NCBI RefSeq assembly: GCF_963583255.1
Contig: NC_084817.1
Coordinates: forward strand, 10,422,121-10,486,120
Length of the DNA: 64,000 nucleotides
Reading direction: 5' to 3'
From: Pyrus communis
Taxonomy: Eukaryota > Streptophyta > Magnoliopsida > Rosales > Rosaceae
Shown here: in pieces, positions 1-11,131 of the stretch
How the letters are laid out: each line of letters opens with the position of its first letter
How positions within the stretch are numbered: position 1 is the stretch's first letter
The notes under the pieces: model-generated
What the model was told of the DNA's origin: nothing
Databases searched by the model: none
What the model saw: only the letters and a program-made list of their open reading frames with translations
Translations under genes and position numbers: made by a program

Positions 1-179
1 ACTATTATGGCTTTGAGATAGCTATAAGTTTAGAACATATTTTCTTTGAGACAGAAGTATACCGTGTTTAGATTGAGCTACTTTTATTCCCAAGAAATAT
101 TTCAACCACCAAGATCTTTCATCTCGAACTCAGTTGTTAGGTAATCTTTGAGCCTTGAGATTTCCTATTTGTCGTCACT

Positions 180-503
180 CGTAACAATCATATCATCCAC
201 ATAGATGATAAGTGACGTCAATTTCCCCATTCAACGTTTCAAGAAAAGTGTATGATCGGAATTGCTTTGCCTGAACCCATATTTCCTCATAGCCGTTTGG
301 AACCTACCAAACCATGCTCGAGGTGATTGTTTCAACCCATACAACGCTTTATTCAACTTGCACACTACTCCAGGTTGTAAAACCGATGCATAATCAGGTG
401 GAATATCCATATACACTTCTTCTTTAAGATTACCATGTAAAAAAGCATTTTTCACATCAAATTGTTGTAATGGCCAATCTAAGTTGGCCGCCAATGAAAG
501 CAA
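180..503 (-). pseudogene. reverse transcriptase fragment of copia element A
   Basis: The 90-residue open stretch 503-231 contains the copia reverse-transcriptase hallmarks FDVKNAFLHGNLKEEVYM, CKLNKALYGLKQSPRAWF and SDHTLFLKR. The catalytic YVDDMIV box follows at about 213-190 but in another frame, so a frameshift separates it from the fingers and palm upstream. The region 504-1107 between integrase and reverse transcriptase is a low-conservation linker with only short open frames. The polyprotein leaves the window at the left edge. Confidence 0.8.
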
Positions 504-1125
504 TACTATTATCGTAGTATTATTTGCTACCGGGGCAAATGTCTATGTATAATCCACACCATACATCTGAGTGTGTATCCCTTGGCCACCAATCGTGCTT
601 TGTATCATTCAACATACCCATCAGTTTTGTACTTGATGGTGTACACCCATCGACACCCAACTCTCTTCTTTCCTTAGGGAAGTGGAACTAAATCCCATGT
701 TTGATTTTTCTGGAGTGCAACCATTTCTTCCTCCATTGCCTTGGTCCATCAATCGTCAGATAGTGCCTCCTTTAATGAACTTGGTGTGCTATCATTGGAT
801 ATTTGTTGTACAAAAGCTCTGCTGGGTTCTAATACTTCTATGATGACACATAGTTGGCGATGGGGTATTTAGAGCCTTTTGTTGTGTCTGGTGAATATCG
901 ATTGGGTGGCTTTCCCCAGTTGTACCTGAAAGGTAATTGATAATTTGGAACAATGGTATCATCAACAGGGATAGTAGAGCTTACCTCAGGAATATTCTCA
1001 AGAGTATGGTCATCTGGTGGTACTATTGGAGACGAGGGGGAAGTAGCATCAGTAGAAGTCTCAAAGTTAACAAGTGGCAGCACTGTTGCCGTGGGTAAGG
1101 ATGACATTGTTGTGCCTGTCGTTGA

Positions 1126-2530
1126 TTATGAGGGTAGCAATACGACTACTGTTGGCTGGGCTGGCAGCATAGCCGCTATAGGCTCAGCTAGTGGCAACGG
1201 AAGATCAACACTATCATTCATGGTCCAATCCTTCTTGTTATGCCATGTCTCCCCCTGATAAGGAGGATTGGAAGAATCCGAAGGGTAATACATCTCAGAC
1301 TCAGAAAAAGTGACATCCATAGTAACATACATTCGACGGGAAGGAGGGTGGTAACAACAGTACCCTTTCTGATGGAGTTCGTACCCCAAAAAAATACAAC
1401 AGAGAGTACACGGTTCAAGTTTCGTCCGTTGATTTTTATGAAGATGAACAAATGCAACACATCTAAAAACCTGAGGTAGGAGTACCAAAATCGATAGTAG
1501 ATGCATGAAGGTAGCAAGGACTTGTAAGGGAGTAAAAAAATCTAGGACTTTGGATGGCAGACAGTTGATAAGATAAGTGGCAGTCTGAAGAGCAACATCC
1601 CAAGAAGAACAAAGAACAGACGCCTCAATCAAGAGTAAGCAAGCCGTTTCTAAGAGATGACGATTTTTGCGCTCAGCCACCCCATTCTATTGAGGAGTCT
1701 GAGGACAGGTAGTTTCGTGAAGAATTCCGTTATTAGTTAAATAATGGGAAAAATCATTATTAACATATTCACCACCACTATCAAAACGCAAAATCCGTAT
1801 TTTAGTACAAAACTGTGTCTGAACCATGGTGAAGGTCTTAAAAACCGAAAAAACATCACTTTTATGCTTAAGAAGATATAACCATGTCATCTGTGTGCTA
1901 TCATCTATGAAAGTTACAAGCCAAACGAATACCCGATGAAGTAGTAATTGGAGATGGTCCCCAAATATCCGAATGAACAAGACCAAAAGGAATAACACTT
2001 TTATTAGAATTCAACGGATACGAAACACGGTAACTTTTAGCGAGTATGCAAGTGTCACATTTAAAGTCTAAAACTGAACAACCAACAAATAAATCTGGAA
2101 ACATATGCTGCAAAATAACTAAAAGATGAATGACCCAAACGGTGATGCCATAACCATATCTAACGCCTCTTGTGATCAACAACTCATTGGGTGAGAGTGA
2201 CCCATCCTGTACTGACATCATCCACAAAATAGAGATCTGCCATCTTAGTACCACGGCTAATTATCTCCTTCGTGAGAATATCCTGTATAAGACAAAACTT
2301 TGGATACATTAGTACACAATAGTTCAATTGTTCAGTATCTTGGCCATGAGACATCAATTTATGCTTTAGTGAAGGTACAAGTAATGTATGAGGCAAAGAG
2401 AGAGTGGACGTGAGACGCACGGTGCTAGCACCATTCACCGGTGAGGTGACTATATTAGCATTAGTAATATTACGTCTAAGTGGAATAATATCACAAGCTA
2501 AATCAATAGGATCATAAGTCATATGGTCTG
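1126..2530 (-). pseudogene. protease-integrase region of copia element A (broken)
   Basis: The aspartic protease region is recognisable from a DSGATDHM-like stretch near 2545-2515, where the frame is broken. Integrase follows with HSDIWGPS near 1965-1990, then FIDDSTQMTWLYLLKHK at about 1890-1915. The canonical DNGGEY has become DSGGEY near 1775, and TPQ...AERKNRHLLE spans about 1700-1640 across a stop at the TPQ-NG position. The C-terminal GYELHQKGYCCYHP and DVTFSES segments are typical of the region after the copia integrase. Several stops and at least two frame changes separate the blocks, so no functional enzyme is encoded. Confidence 0.8.
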
Positions 2531-2534
2531 TGGC

Positions 2535-3801
2535 ACCGGAGTCAATGATTCATCCGGATAGAGTAGCATCACTATTCATATTAAAAAGATAACCACAGTT
2601 ACCTGAGGACTCTGGAGACATGTCGGAAGAACTCGAAACCGGAAGAGGATCATATTGAGATATCAAAGATAATTGGGACATGGAGGTGGCGAGATTGGCT
2701 TGCTCGTCTCGTTCCCGTTGTTTTTGAAGCTTCAACGGTTCCCACCAGTCAGGATAGCCATGTAATTGGAAGCAATTATCACGGCCATGCTTCTCACTAC
2801 CGCAGTAAATACAACCACCAGCCGGGATGTGTGATTTAGAACTAGGATGACAAGGACCCATGGTGGGCCATGAAGCTGTCCTAGCAGCAAAGTGAGAGCC
2901 TTGTACTGGGCGCGGGGCAGTAGCCTGGGGTTGCAGTCCTAGGCTAGGTGCAGATGACTTATCAGAGGCGCGTGGACGAGGTGGAGCTATGGCTCGTGTG
3001 GCAGGCCAAGCCACCATGGCTGCCCTACTTGGCAGCTGTCCTCCGGTATTCATCACAGCTTGTCGCATTCCCTCCCGGCGAACATAGGCAAAAGTTTGTT
3101 CAACGGAAAGAAGAAGCTCAGTTCGTAGAATATCACTACGAATTTTATCAAACATCTCATCCAATCCTGCAAGCAAATGCATACACGATCCGTTTGAACA
3201 ATTTTATTAAAAATTTCAATATCAGTACCACACTTTATTGGATAAGGTCAACGATAATCAATCTCCTGCCACAAAGATTGAAGATCACTATAGTATGTAT
3301 CCACCGGTCGTCCATCTTGTCTCATGCGAGAAGCCTTGCAGGTAAGTTCATAGACTTAAGATATATCGGAGCCGTCATAATACGTGCGAGCAACTGCGTC
3401 CCACACTTCCTTTGCCGTCGGTAGTCGAAGAAAGTGCCCAATCAAATTGGGTTCCATAGAGTTGATGAGCCAACCCTTCATAATAGCATTCTCCGTACGC
3501 CATTTGGTGAAGGCCGGATCGTCAATAAGTGGTTGGGGATTACTCCCAAACAAGTAGCCAAACTTGTCTTTTCCAGCAACAAACATCTCAACAATCTGAG
3601 ACCAAACTCCATAATTGGCACCATTGAGTTTGATGCCAATCGAAGCAGTAGACTAATCATGATGGACAATCTGTGTAACAACTTGCGGTATAGGTAGGGT
3701 AGGATTCATGGTAGGGTCAGTTAGGGTAGTAGTGTTTAGTGTAGGAGTAGAATCAGTTAGGATGGGGTTGTTTCCACCGTGGAGTGGTGGTAGGTTCTCC
3801 A
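2535..3801 (-). pseudogene. gag of copia element A (broken)
   Basis: Nucleocapsid-type polyprotein of a Ty1/copia element, which packages the element's RNA in cytoplasmic particles. The likely start is the ATG whose complement is at 3799-3801. The N-terminal half carries the copia gag (UBN2-type) signature: a segment with WRTENAIMKGWL followed by EVWDAV. After an interruption near 3240-3355 the frame continues at 3182-2550. It contains a CX2CX4HX4C zinc knuckle (CIYCGSEKHGRDNC) near 2785-2826. An in-frame stop precedes the conserved LNGANYGVWSQ stretch near 3630. Frame changes between the two halves make it a pseudogene. Assignment rests on domain order and the knuckle. Confidence 0.8.
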
Positions 3802-3868
3802 TGGGAGGGCTGAGTTTGCTTGAGGGAACGGGCAGAGCAGAAATCCTAGGATCTCTGCTCTAATACCA

Positions 3869-3955
3869 TGCTAATAAGAGCTTATCTTTGGGGCTTAATT
3901 TTCTGATATCATTCTTCTCATCAAGGAGGAAAATATATAATGTACAAGAGTGATT
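3869..3955 (-). repeat. remnant of the 5' LTR of copia A
   Basis: Immediately right of the primer-binding site the plus strand starts TG at 3869, the expected LTR boundary for a minus-strand copia. Only about 80 bp remain before integrase homology of an oppositely oriented copia begins near 3960. The LTR is therefore truncated at the junction. The right limit is approximate. Confidence 0.55.
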
Positions 3956-3959
3956 TATT

Positions 3960-6690
3960 GCCATTTTACAATATTCTATGCCATGATGTTTATTCAAATT
4001 CAGGCTCAGATTAAAAATTTTCGGTGACAATGGAGTTGAGTATGTGAATTATACTATGGCCCAATTTTTTTCTTAAGAAGGGTATCTTTCATCAAACTAC
4101 TACGTCATTCACACTCTAACATAATGGTGTAGCAGAACAAAAGAACCGTCAATTACTAGAAGTGGCGCATTCCTTGATACTTGATATGTATGTCCCTCAT
4201 TATTTGTGGTAGTCAATTGTTCTTGTAGCTGTTTACTTGATTAATCGAGTTCGTAGTCGAGTTCTTGAATTTAAAACGTTGTTTGGAAATGCTCCAACAC
4301 CACCATGTGCTTCCTACTATGTGCCAGTTGTCACCTAAAGTGTTTAGATGTGTAATGTATGTGCATGTTTATTCCCATCAAAAGAGTAAGTTGTATCCTT
4401 GAGCTCTTTGATGTGTGTTTGTGGGATACTCTTCTACTGAAATAGGGTATAAATGTTATCACCCTTTTACTTTAGAAATTTTATAATACCACGGATGTTA
4501 CCTTCCATGAGAAGGTTTCGTATTTTGTAAATCCCTCTTCCAAGCCCACTTAAAGGGGAGAGGGGGAGTGAAGTGAAGAGTCGAAGAGATGGTGTGGATG
4601 ATGTGTTACAAGCTGAATTGGAGACGGAGCATGTCTTGATGCATGATACCGACCGGGCGGCTGTAATAGCGACCGGCCGACTGATTTTGATATCAATCTG
4701 AGGCATATATCTGTTGACAACCAGTCAGCCACAAGCAGTAACTAGTTAGTCCATGTCTGATGCCACGGGACCAGAGTCTCTGTTTCGACCAATCGCCCAG
4801 TGACGACGACCGGTCGCCTTTTGCTGGTTTGTCTGATGAGTTGCATCTTATGGTTCATTTAGTGAAGATATACCTACTAGTGTCACACATGAGGTAAAAT
4901 TTAATGGTTTACCTTCATCTACTTATTAGTTTTCTTTACGAACTAATCATAAAAAACTGAAGGTGTAGTATAAGCTTAATATATATGCTTGCCAAAGCCA
5001 AATATTTCCAACAATAATTATGTGTCTACTTATTATTTGTCCAAATCATATGCATCTTATGTATGTCAACTGTCTGGTGTATATGTTTCAACAAAATTGC
5101 AAGATGTTTAATCTGATCCAAAGTGGATTGATGATATTAACATGGAGATAGAAACACTTATAAGGAATTCCACATGAGATTTAGTTCTTCTGCCGAAAGG
5201 GAAAAAGGTTGTTGGATATAGATGGGTTTTCATTATTAAGCACAAAGAAAATGTTTATATTGACCAGTACAAAAGAAGATTAATTAGTTGCTAAGAGTTG
5301 TACACAAACCTATAATGTGGATTATCAGGGGACTATTGCTCCTGTTGCCAAAATTAATATCATAGTACTTCTATCCTTAGCAACAAATCTAGATTGGCCT
5401 CTATTGTAGTTTAATGTCAAGAATATTTTCCTCTATGGTGATCTCAAGGAGAAAGTTTATTGGATCTCTCACCATGTACTAGAATATCTTCCAAAAAAAG
5501 GTGTTGTGTACATATTGCAAAGACCTTGTATGGTTTGAAACAGTCTCCTAGAGCGTGGTTTGGGAGGGTTACAAGTTCAATGAATGAGTTTTAAGTATTT
5601 CCAGAGTCATTACTTTGTTTAAGAAATGACGAAATGGTAGGCTGACTGCATTAGTTATTTTATGTTGATGACATGATAGTAACTGGTGATAACCAGGAGG
5701 AGGTACAAAATCTTCAAAAGTACTTAGCTACTGAATTTCAAACAAAGAAATTGGGGTAATTGAAGTATTTTTCTTGATATCGAGGTTAAACGATCTAAGT
5801 ATGACATTTTTCAGTCTCAACGGAATATATTTTTGACATGTTGGCTATAACATGCATATTAGATTGCAAACCTATTGATACTCCAATTGAGCAAAATCAT
5901 TGTCTGCATTTATTTCAGGATCGAGTTCCTACTCACAGGGAACAATATCAAAGGCTTGTAATGAGACCAATTTATTTATCTCACACATGCCCTAGCATTG
6001 CTTATGCAGTTAGTGTGATAGTCAATTTATACTCTCTTACTGAAGCTTATATGAACTTAATGATTTGCATTTTGAGATATTTGAAGATGGCTCCTGGCAA
6101 GGGCTTTGTGTTCTCCAAGAATGATCATTTGAATATTGAAGGGTATACAGACACAGATTTGGCAGATTCTATTACTAACTGACGATCTACGTCTGGATAT
6201 TACTTACATTTATGGGTAGTATCTAGTTACTTAGAAGTAAGAAACAAAAAGTGGTTGATAGGTCAAGTGCAAAAGTTGAGTTTTATGGCATGTCTCATGG
6301 TGTCTGCGAGTTGTTGTGATTGAGAAAATTGTTGAGTGAAATGTGCTATGGATCTTCATTAACAATGCGTCTATAGAGATTTCTAATAATCTGGTTCAAC
6401 ATGATTGTACAAAACATGTGGAGATTGATCAACACAATATCAAGGAAATTGGATGATGAAATTTTTTTTTTTTTTTTTTTTTCTGTTTGTAGGAACTGAT
6501 GGTCAACTTGTAGATGTGCTGACTAAGGCAATGCCTAGTAGTGTATTTTCCAACTGCTTGGCAAGTTGGGCATTTTTTTGTTCCAACTTGACGAGCAGTA
6601 TTGCAATGTAATGTAAATATTAGTAAAAGTTGCAAATAACTTATGTCCCACATTAGTGACGTACATGTATCACATTACTTGTAACTCAAA
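3960..6690 (+). mobile_element. Ty1/copia retrotransposon B, 5' truncated and degenerate
   Basis: Plus-strand copia lacking gag and protease. Integrase is recognisable from about 3960 to 4460: a DNGVEY stretch near 4025, GVAEQKNRQLLEVAHS near 4130-4175, then YLINRVRSRVLEFKT near 4235. Reverse transcriptase runs about 5090-5800: GLKQSPRAW near 5535 and FYVDDMIVTGDN near 5655-5690. RNase H runs 5838-6540, with the tail VLTKAMPS near 6515-6535. A decayed polypurine tract is at about 6585-6597 and the 3' LTR starts near 6598. Many stops show it is dead. Its 5' end is cut at copia A and its 3' LTR is interrupted by Cassandra. Confidence 0.85.
5838..6182 (+). pseudogene. RT-RNase H connection fragment of copia B
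   Basis: This is the longest intact frame of copia B (114 codons). It starts with the copia connection motif CKPIDTPIEQNH, continues through a YLSHTCPSIAYAVSV block (canonical YL-TRPDI-AV) and ends in IEGYTDTDLAD. The last is the RNase H entry motif (normally GY-DADWA), with the first catalytic aspartate still visible. A stop follows immediately. It belongs to the dead polyprotein and is not an independent gene. Confidence 0.8.
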
Positions 6691-6693
6691 TGG

Positions 6694-6979
6694 TGTAACA
6701 TCCCACATCGCCTAGGGGAGTGATCCTTAAATGTATATTCCCATCTCTACCTAGCACAAGGCCTTTTGGGAGCTCACTGGCTTCGGGTTCTGTAGGAACT
6801 CCGAAGTTAAGCGAGAAGGGGGCTAGAGCAATCCCATGATGGGTGACCCACTGGGAAGTTGCTCGTGAGTTCCCAAAAAACAAAACCGTGAGGGAATGGT
6901 AAGCCCAAAGCGGACAATATTGTGCTATGGTAGTAGAGTCGGGCCCTGGAAGTGGTCCCGCCCGGGCCGGGATGTGACA
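6694..6979 (+). repeat. Cassandra 5' LTR (single 5S-like module)
   Basis: 286 bp, TG...CA ends. The 5S-like module occupies about 6768-6874. It retains the blocks GAACTCCGAAGTTAAGCG (A-box region of plant 5S) and GATGGGTGACCCACTGGG (C-box region), followed by GAAGTTGCTCGTGAGT. These are the internal RNA polymerase III promoter elements in true 5S genes. Confidence 0.93.
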
Positions 6980-7049
6980 ATTTGGTATCAGAGCCTAACC
7001 CTGGCCATGGTGTGCCGACGAGGACGTCGGGCCCCTAAGGAGGGTGGAT

Positions 7050-7463
7050 TGTAACATCCCACATCGCCCAGGGGAGTGATCCTTAAATGTATATTCTCAT
7101 CTCTACCTAGCACAAGGCCTTTTGAGAGCTCACTGGCTTCGGGTTCCGTAGGAACTCCGAAGTTAAGCGAGAAGGGGGCTAGAGCAATCCCATGATGGGT
7201 GACGCACTGGGAAGTTGCTCGTGAGTTTCCAAAAACAAAACCGTGACCTTTTGAGAGCTCACTGGCTTCGGATTCCGTAGGAACTCCGAAGTTAAGCGAG
7301 AAGGGGGCTAGAGCAATCCCATGATGGGTGACCCACTGGGAAGTTGCTCGTGAGTTCCCAAAAACAAAACCGTGAGGGAATGGTAAGCTCAAAGCGAACA
7401 ATATCGTGCTACGGTAGTGGAGTCGGGCCCGAGAAGTGGTCCCGCCCGGGCCAGGATGTGACA
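7050..7463 (+). repeat. Cassandra 3' LTR with duplicated 5S-like module
   Basis: 414 bp, longer than the left LTR by about 128 bp because a 129-bp block is present twice in tandem (7118-7246 and 7247-7375). Each block holds a whole 5S-like module (about 7124-7230 and 7253-7359). The two copies differ at only a few positions, for example GACGCACTGGG in the first and GACCCACTGGG in the second. The left LTR has one copy, so the duplication arose after, or during, the insertion of this element. Confidence 0.93.
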
Positions 7464-7987
7464 AATGGAGCATAATGAAATATATCAGAAATGTTCTAAA
7501 TACTATTTAATATATAGGTGTTAAAGTATTTAATATATTTGATATATTTGATATTTCCATATTTAATTCAACTTGTTGTTTATAACAAAAAAAGAAAAGG
7601 AAAGATAAAGCCTAATTGAGAGACCACATAGAATAGTTAAAATAAAAGGGGTTGTGGAGTCTGATACACCATTGAAGCAACATTTCGCCTAAATAGCTAT
7701 CAATTAAAGTTTGTTTATCCATTTGCCTACTCCATTAGAGATGTTCTTAAACTCGCATACTACTTAGATGATTTTAAGATGGATTAGATCAAAAGGTAAC
7801 AATGACTTTTCAACCTACGTGGTTATGTATACTAAATGCATCGAAAAATATGTAGTTAAAAATTATAGTTGACTCGCAATATGACTCAATATTTATCGAA
7901 AAATTTGTAGCTAAAACAACTCTAAAGTTAAAAGTAGATTTTACTTTTAGTAGATACAATGTTCTATTTAACTCAATTGAATACTTT
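7464..7987. other. AT-rich spacer, probably rest of copia B LTR
   Basis: Begins with the right AATGG target duplication of Cassandra. Sequence up to about 7620 may be the remainder of copia B's 3' LTR. The rest is AT-rich with no gene, and I see no further structure before the next transposon's target duplication at 7980-7987. Confidence 0.4.
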
Positions 7988-10431
7988 AGGGTAAAGTACA
8001 AAAAACTACCTTAACTATTGGTTTCACGATACTTTCATACCTTAAAATTGACAATATCATACCTCATCTTACGAATTTGTGCCAATGTTATACCTTCCGT
8101 TAGCTTGCCATTAATTTGTCAGTTAAATACTGACGTGACTTAATCTAGACCCCACTTTCTATTAAAAAATTAAAAAAATATTAAAAAAACTAAAAAAAAA
8201 ATCATTTAATATTTTTAAGTATTAAAATAATAAAGAAAAGTTAAAAAAACTAAACCTTTTGTCCCTTCCAACCCCTCCCCCCTTCTCTCTCCCCATCTTC
8301 ATCTTCTTCCCTGCTTAATCTTCAACCGAAAAAAAAAAAATTTGAAAACCCATCAATCCCCCACCACCCCCCCCCCCCCGGCACGTGCGCGCGGAAGAAG
8401 AAGGAAGAAGAAGAAGAAGAAGAAGAAGAAAAAAAAAAAAACCCAGATCGTCCCCCTGATGTGGTAGATAATAGCACTCAAATTAAACTCTCTTATTGAC
8501 AATTGTAGTAAAGATGTAAGTAGGGATCGTTCTAGGTCGGGGATTAGGAGGGATTGCTAATCTACTCTAAACTGACTCAAAAATACAAAACTAGGTTTAA
8601 AAACAACTAAACTCAAAAACTCTTAACTAGACTTATATGACTCAAAATAGCACAAAACAATCAAAAAGACTCAAACGATATTCTAGGACTTAATTTGGAC
8701 GAAAATAGAATTAGTTTTGAGTCAAAATACTTAAAAACACAAACTATGACAGATTCTAACTACTTTGACACAACAAAGTAAAGGGGATTGAGTTTTTGAC
8801 GAATTTAAACTAAAAACAAGCAAATTCTGAAACTAAGTAAAAGGGATACGAATTTGGGTGAATTGATGGGTAATAAGCTATATAGAGGGTCCTTATCCAC
8901 ACATGACACACTTGCATACAAATTGATTTCCAGTTACTTTTCCAATAAACCATGAACCTCAACACCCCAGATTAACCGTGAACAACACTAATTAACCCTC
9001 AAATTTTCCTTAAGTCATTGAATTGGATGGGATATGCATCGGCAACCCAAAGTATTCTTCAAAAGTTCCCTACATGAACAACATAATAGAGATACAATCA
9101 AAGATCATTAAGCTTTGTGAAAATCATAAGCATTGACAAGGCATTCGTAACTATGAACAACATGATACTCCTACCAAGAATTTACTTAACGCGATCGTGA
9201 CGAGCAACCTCTACTACTTATGAATACAAGTTCATAACGATTATGCGAAACTCCCTTATATTCTAGCATCAAATTCATGCATGCAAACTAAGTGTGCACC
9301 CTTAATCAACATACAATAATAAGTTCTTAATCCCAACAGTTAAGCAAATTGCATTCACGATTTATGAAATCACAACTGGAAGTAATCAATTCATATTGCA
9401 AATATAATCATGGTTTCAAAGTCTCCTCTAGCCAAAACGAAATTAGTTCCTCATGTTTACAGCAAAACAAAGAGAATATAAATTAAACATTAAAAACTAA
9501 GATAGATTACACCTAGAAACGCTCCAACAATCCAAGCTTGAATGGCCAAAATGTCCAAGGCTTCTCCTCTCTTCTGTCTCCTTCTTTGCTGCGGCACAAT
9601 GGTGTTTGGGTATGAATTATGGTGATGGATGGATAGGTTGGATGGTGGTAGGGGGTGGATGATGGCTGAATGAATGGAGAGGTTTGATAGTGGTGAAAGA
9701 TGGATCACCCCCAATGGATTTGTGCGGCAAATTATATATAATTTAGGAGAGAAAAACACAACCATAATTAATTGTTTTGGGAAAGATTTGCACCCCAAAT
9801 CCACAAGGAAAAGAAGAATTAAAGTCAAAATCCAAGAGGGAAAATGGAAGTAAATATGCGGCAAGGAACTGGGAAAAGGGAAAGGGAAAGCTGCGGCAAC
9901 ATCCTATAGAGAAGAGGAAAGTGATTTGCTGCAATAAAAAGGGAAATCTAGAAAAGATATGTGCGGCTCCCTTTAGGAACAGGATTAGGACTTCAAGAAA
10001 GATATATTTAGGTGTCCTAAATTAATTAGGGACCCTCTTTGGCAGCTGGGAAATAAGTAGGAAAATACTAGGATTGACTAAGTCAAAATAAGGAAGTTTG
10101 ACTCATGTTTCCTTCTTTGTAGTTGATTCCTTTTCTTCCAAGTCTTGAATTAATTTCTTCCATCTCCTTAGCAGATTCCTAGCCTTCTTTGGTCTTCCAT
10201 TTCATCCATCCACCTTGCTCCAAGCATATACTAACCATTTCAAGCCAAAAACTGCTCCAAAATGCACTTTCTTGCCACTTTAGTCAATTGGACCTACAAA
10301 CACACGAAAATAGCTTAAAACACTATAATAACTATGAACTAACAACATAAATGTAAAAAACCAAGCTAACTAAATCGCCTAAATATGCTCCTATCACCCC
10401 CCCCCCCCAAAAAAAAACAAACCCGGTTCGT

Positions 10432-10462
<31 letters not shown>

Positions 10463-11123
10463 TCCAACGCCCTGCAACCCAAAAAGAAGGAGGAGGAGGA
10501 AGAAAAAGAAGAAGGAAAAACAAAAAAAAAAAAACCCAAGTGAGGAGAAAATGGGGGGAATAGGTGTGGATTTAAGGAGTGAGGTGTGTAGAGAAGGGAA
10601 GAGGGTGGGTGCGGGGGAAGACAATTGGTTTTTTTTTAATTTTTTTTATTTTTTTGGGTTACAGCAGATAAGGGGAAGAAGAGGAAAGAAGATGAAGATG
10701 GGGGAGAAGAGAGGGCGTTGAGGGGGGGGGGGAGGGAAGTTTTGTTGTTTTTTTTTTTCCTTTTTTTTTGGGTTTCTTTTTTTTTGGGTTGCAGAAGATA
10801 GGAAGAAGAAGAGGAAAGAAGATAAAGATGGGAGAGAAGTGAGAGGGCGCCCGCAAGGGGGACAATGTTTTGTTTTTGTTTTTTTTTTTTACTTTTCTTT
10901 ATTATTTTAATATTTAAAAAATATTAAATAATTTTTTTTAGTTTTTAATAATATTTTATTATTTTTTTAATGAAAAGTGGATCCCGAATCAAGCTAGCCA
11001 CGTCAGCATTTAACTGAGAAATTAACAAAAAAATTGACGGAGATATGACATTGTCATTTTAAAAAGATAAGGTATGAAAGTGTCGTGAGACCAATAATTG
11101 AGGTAGTTTTTTGTATTTTACCA
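7988..11123. mobile_element. non-autonomous long-TIR DNA transposon (MULE-like), carrying a nested insertion
   Basis: Inverted terminal repeats of about 245 bp are at 7988-8235 and 10880-11123. Both begin with GGTAAA followed by TACAAAAAACTACC and share a GCTGACGTG-type block. An identical 8-bp direct repeat AATACTTT flanks the element (7980-7987 and 11124-11131). Long TIRs with an 8-9 bp duplication suit Mutator-like elements, though hAT cannot be excluded. No transposase is visible. The interior holds homopolymer runs, purine-rich tandem stretches (10480-10860) and an inserted LTR-like unit (8457-10396). Confidence 0.75.
8457..10396 (-). mobile_element. probable solo LTR of a Gypsy (Tat/Ogre-like) element
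   Basis: A 1.94-kb block with TG at 8457 and CA at 10396, flanked by CCCCC on both sides (8452-8456 and 10397-10401). The flank is part of a C-run, so the duplication is weak evidence. Read on the minus strand it starts TGATAGGAGCATATTTAGG and ends in a CTACCACATCA tail, which I associate with large Gypsy LTRs of the Tat/Ogre group. That identity is from memory. No coding capacity beyond short frames (for example 9490-9864, -), which I consider chance. Confidence 0.6.
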
Positions 11124-11131
11124 AATACTTT

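Larger units (their letters stand above)
1..3868 (-). mobile_element. Ty1/copia retrotransposon A, degenerate, 3' part outside window
   Basis: Reading right to left, the minus strand shows the copia order: primer-binding site, gag with zinc knuckle, protease, integrase, reverse transcriptase. The primer-binding site lies at 3858-3868, complementary to initiator tRNA-Met with one change from TGGTATCAGAGC. Reverse transcriptase reaches YVDD near 190-213 and then runs off the left edge, so RNase H and the 3' LTR are not visible. Stops and frameshifts break every domain. The copy cannot encode a full polyprotein and is an old insertion. Confidence 0.9.
6694..7463 (+). mobile_element. Cassandra TRIM retrotransposon carrying 5S rRNA-like LTRs
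   Basis: Complete terminal-repeat retrotransposon in miniature. The left LTR is 6694-6979, the internal part 6980-7049 and the right LTR 7050-7463. LTRs start TGTAACATCCCACATCGCC and end GGATGTGACA. A primer-binding site for tRNA-Met (TGGTATCAGAGC, about 6983-6994) follows the left LTR, and a purine tract (7037-7048) precedes the right one. A perfect 5-bp target duplication AATGG flanks it (6689-6693 and 7464-7468). Each LTR contains a segment closely resembling plant 5S rRNA, the family hallmark. It encodes no protein and depends on other elements. It is inserted in the 3' LTR region of copia B. Confidence 0.95.

Noticed and set aside
2948..3424. 158-codon plus-strand frame
   Set aside because: Antisense shadow of the copia A gag, which has the zinc knuckle on the minus strand.
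6768..7359. Genuine 5S rRNA genes
   Set aside because: Similarity covers only part of 5S and sits in LTRs with primer-binding site, purine tract and target duplication, so it is Cassandra.
6988..7473. 161-codon minus-strand frame
   Set aside because: Lies wholly within Cassandra; its repeated protein segments just reflect the duplicated 5S-like module.
10332..10865. Several proline/phenylalanine-rich frames
   Set aside because: Products of homopolymer and purine-rich low-complexity sequence in a non-autonomous transposon.
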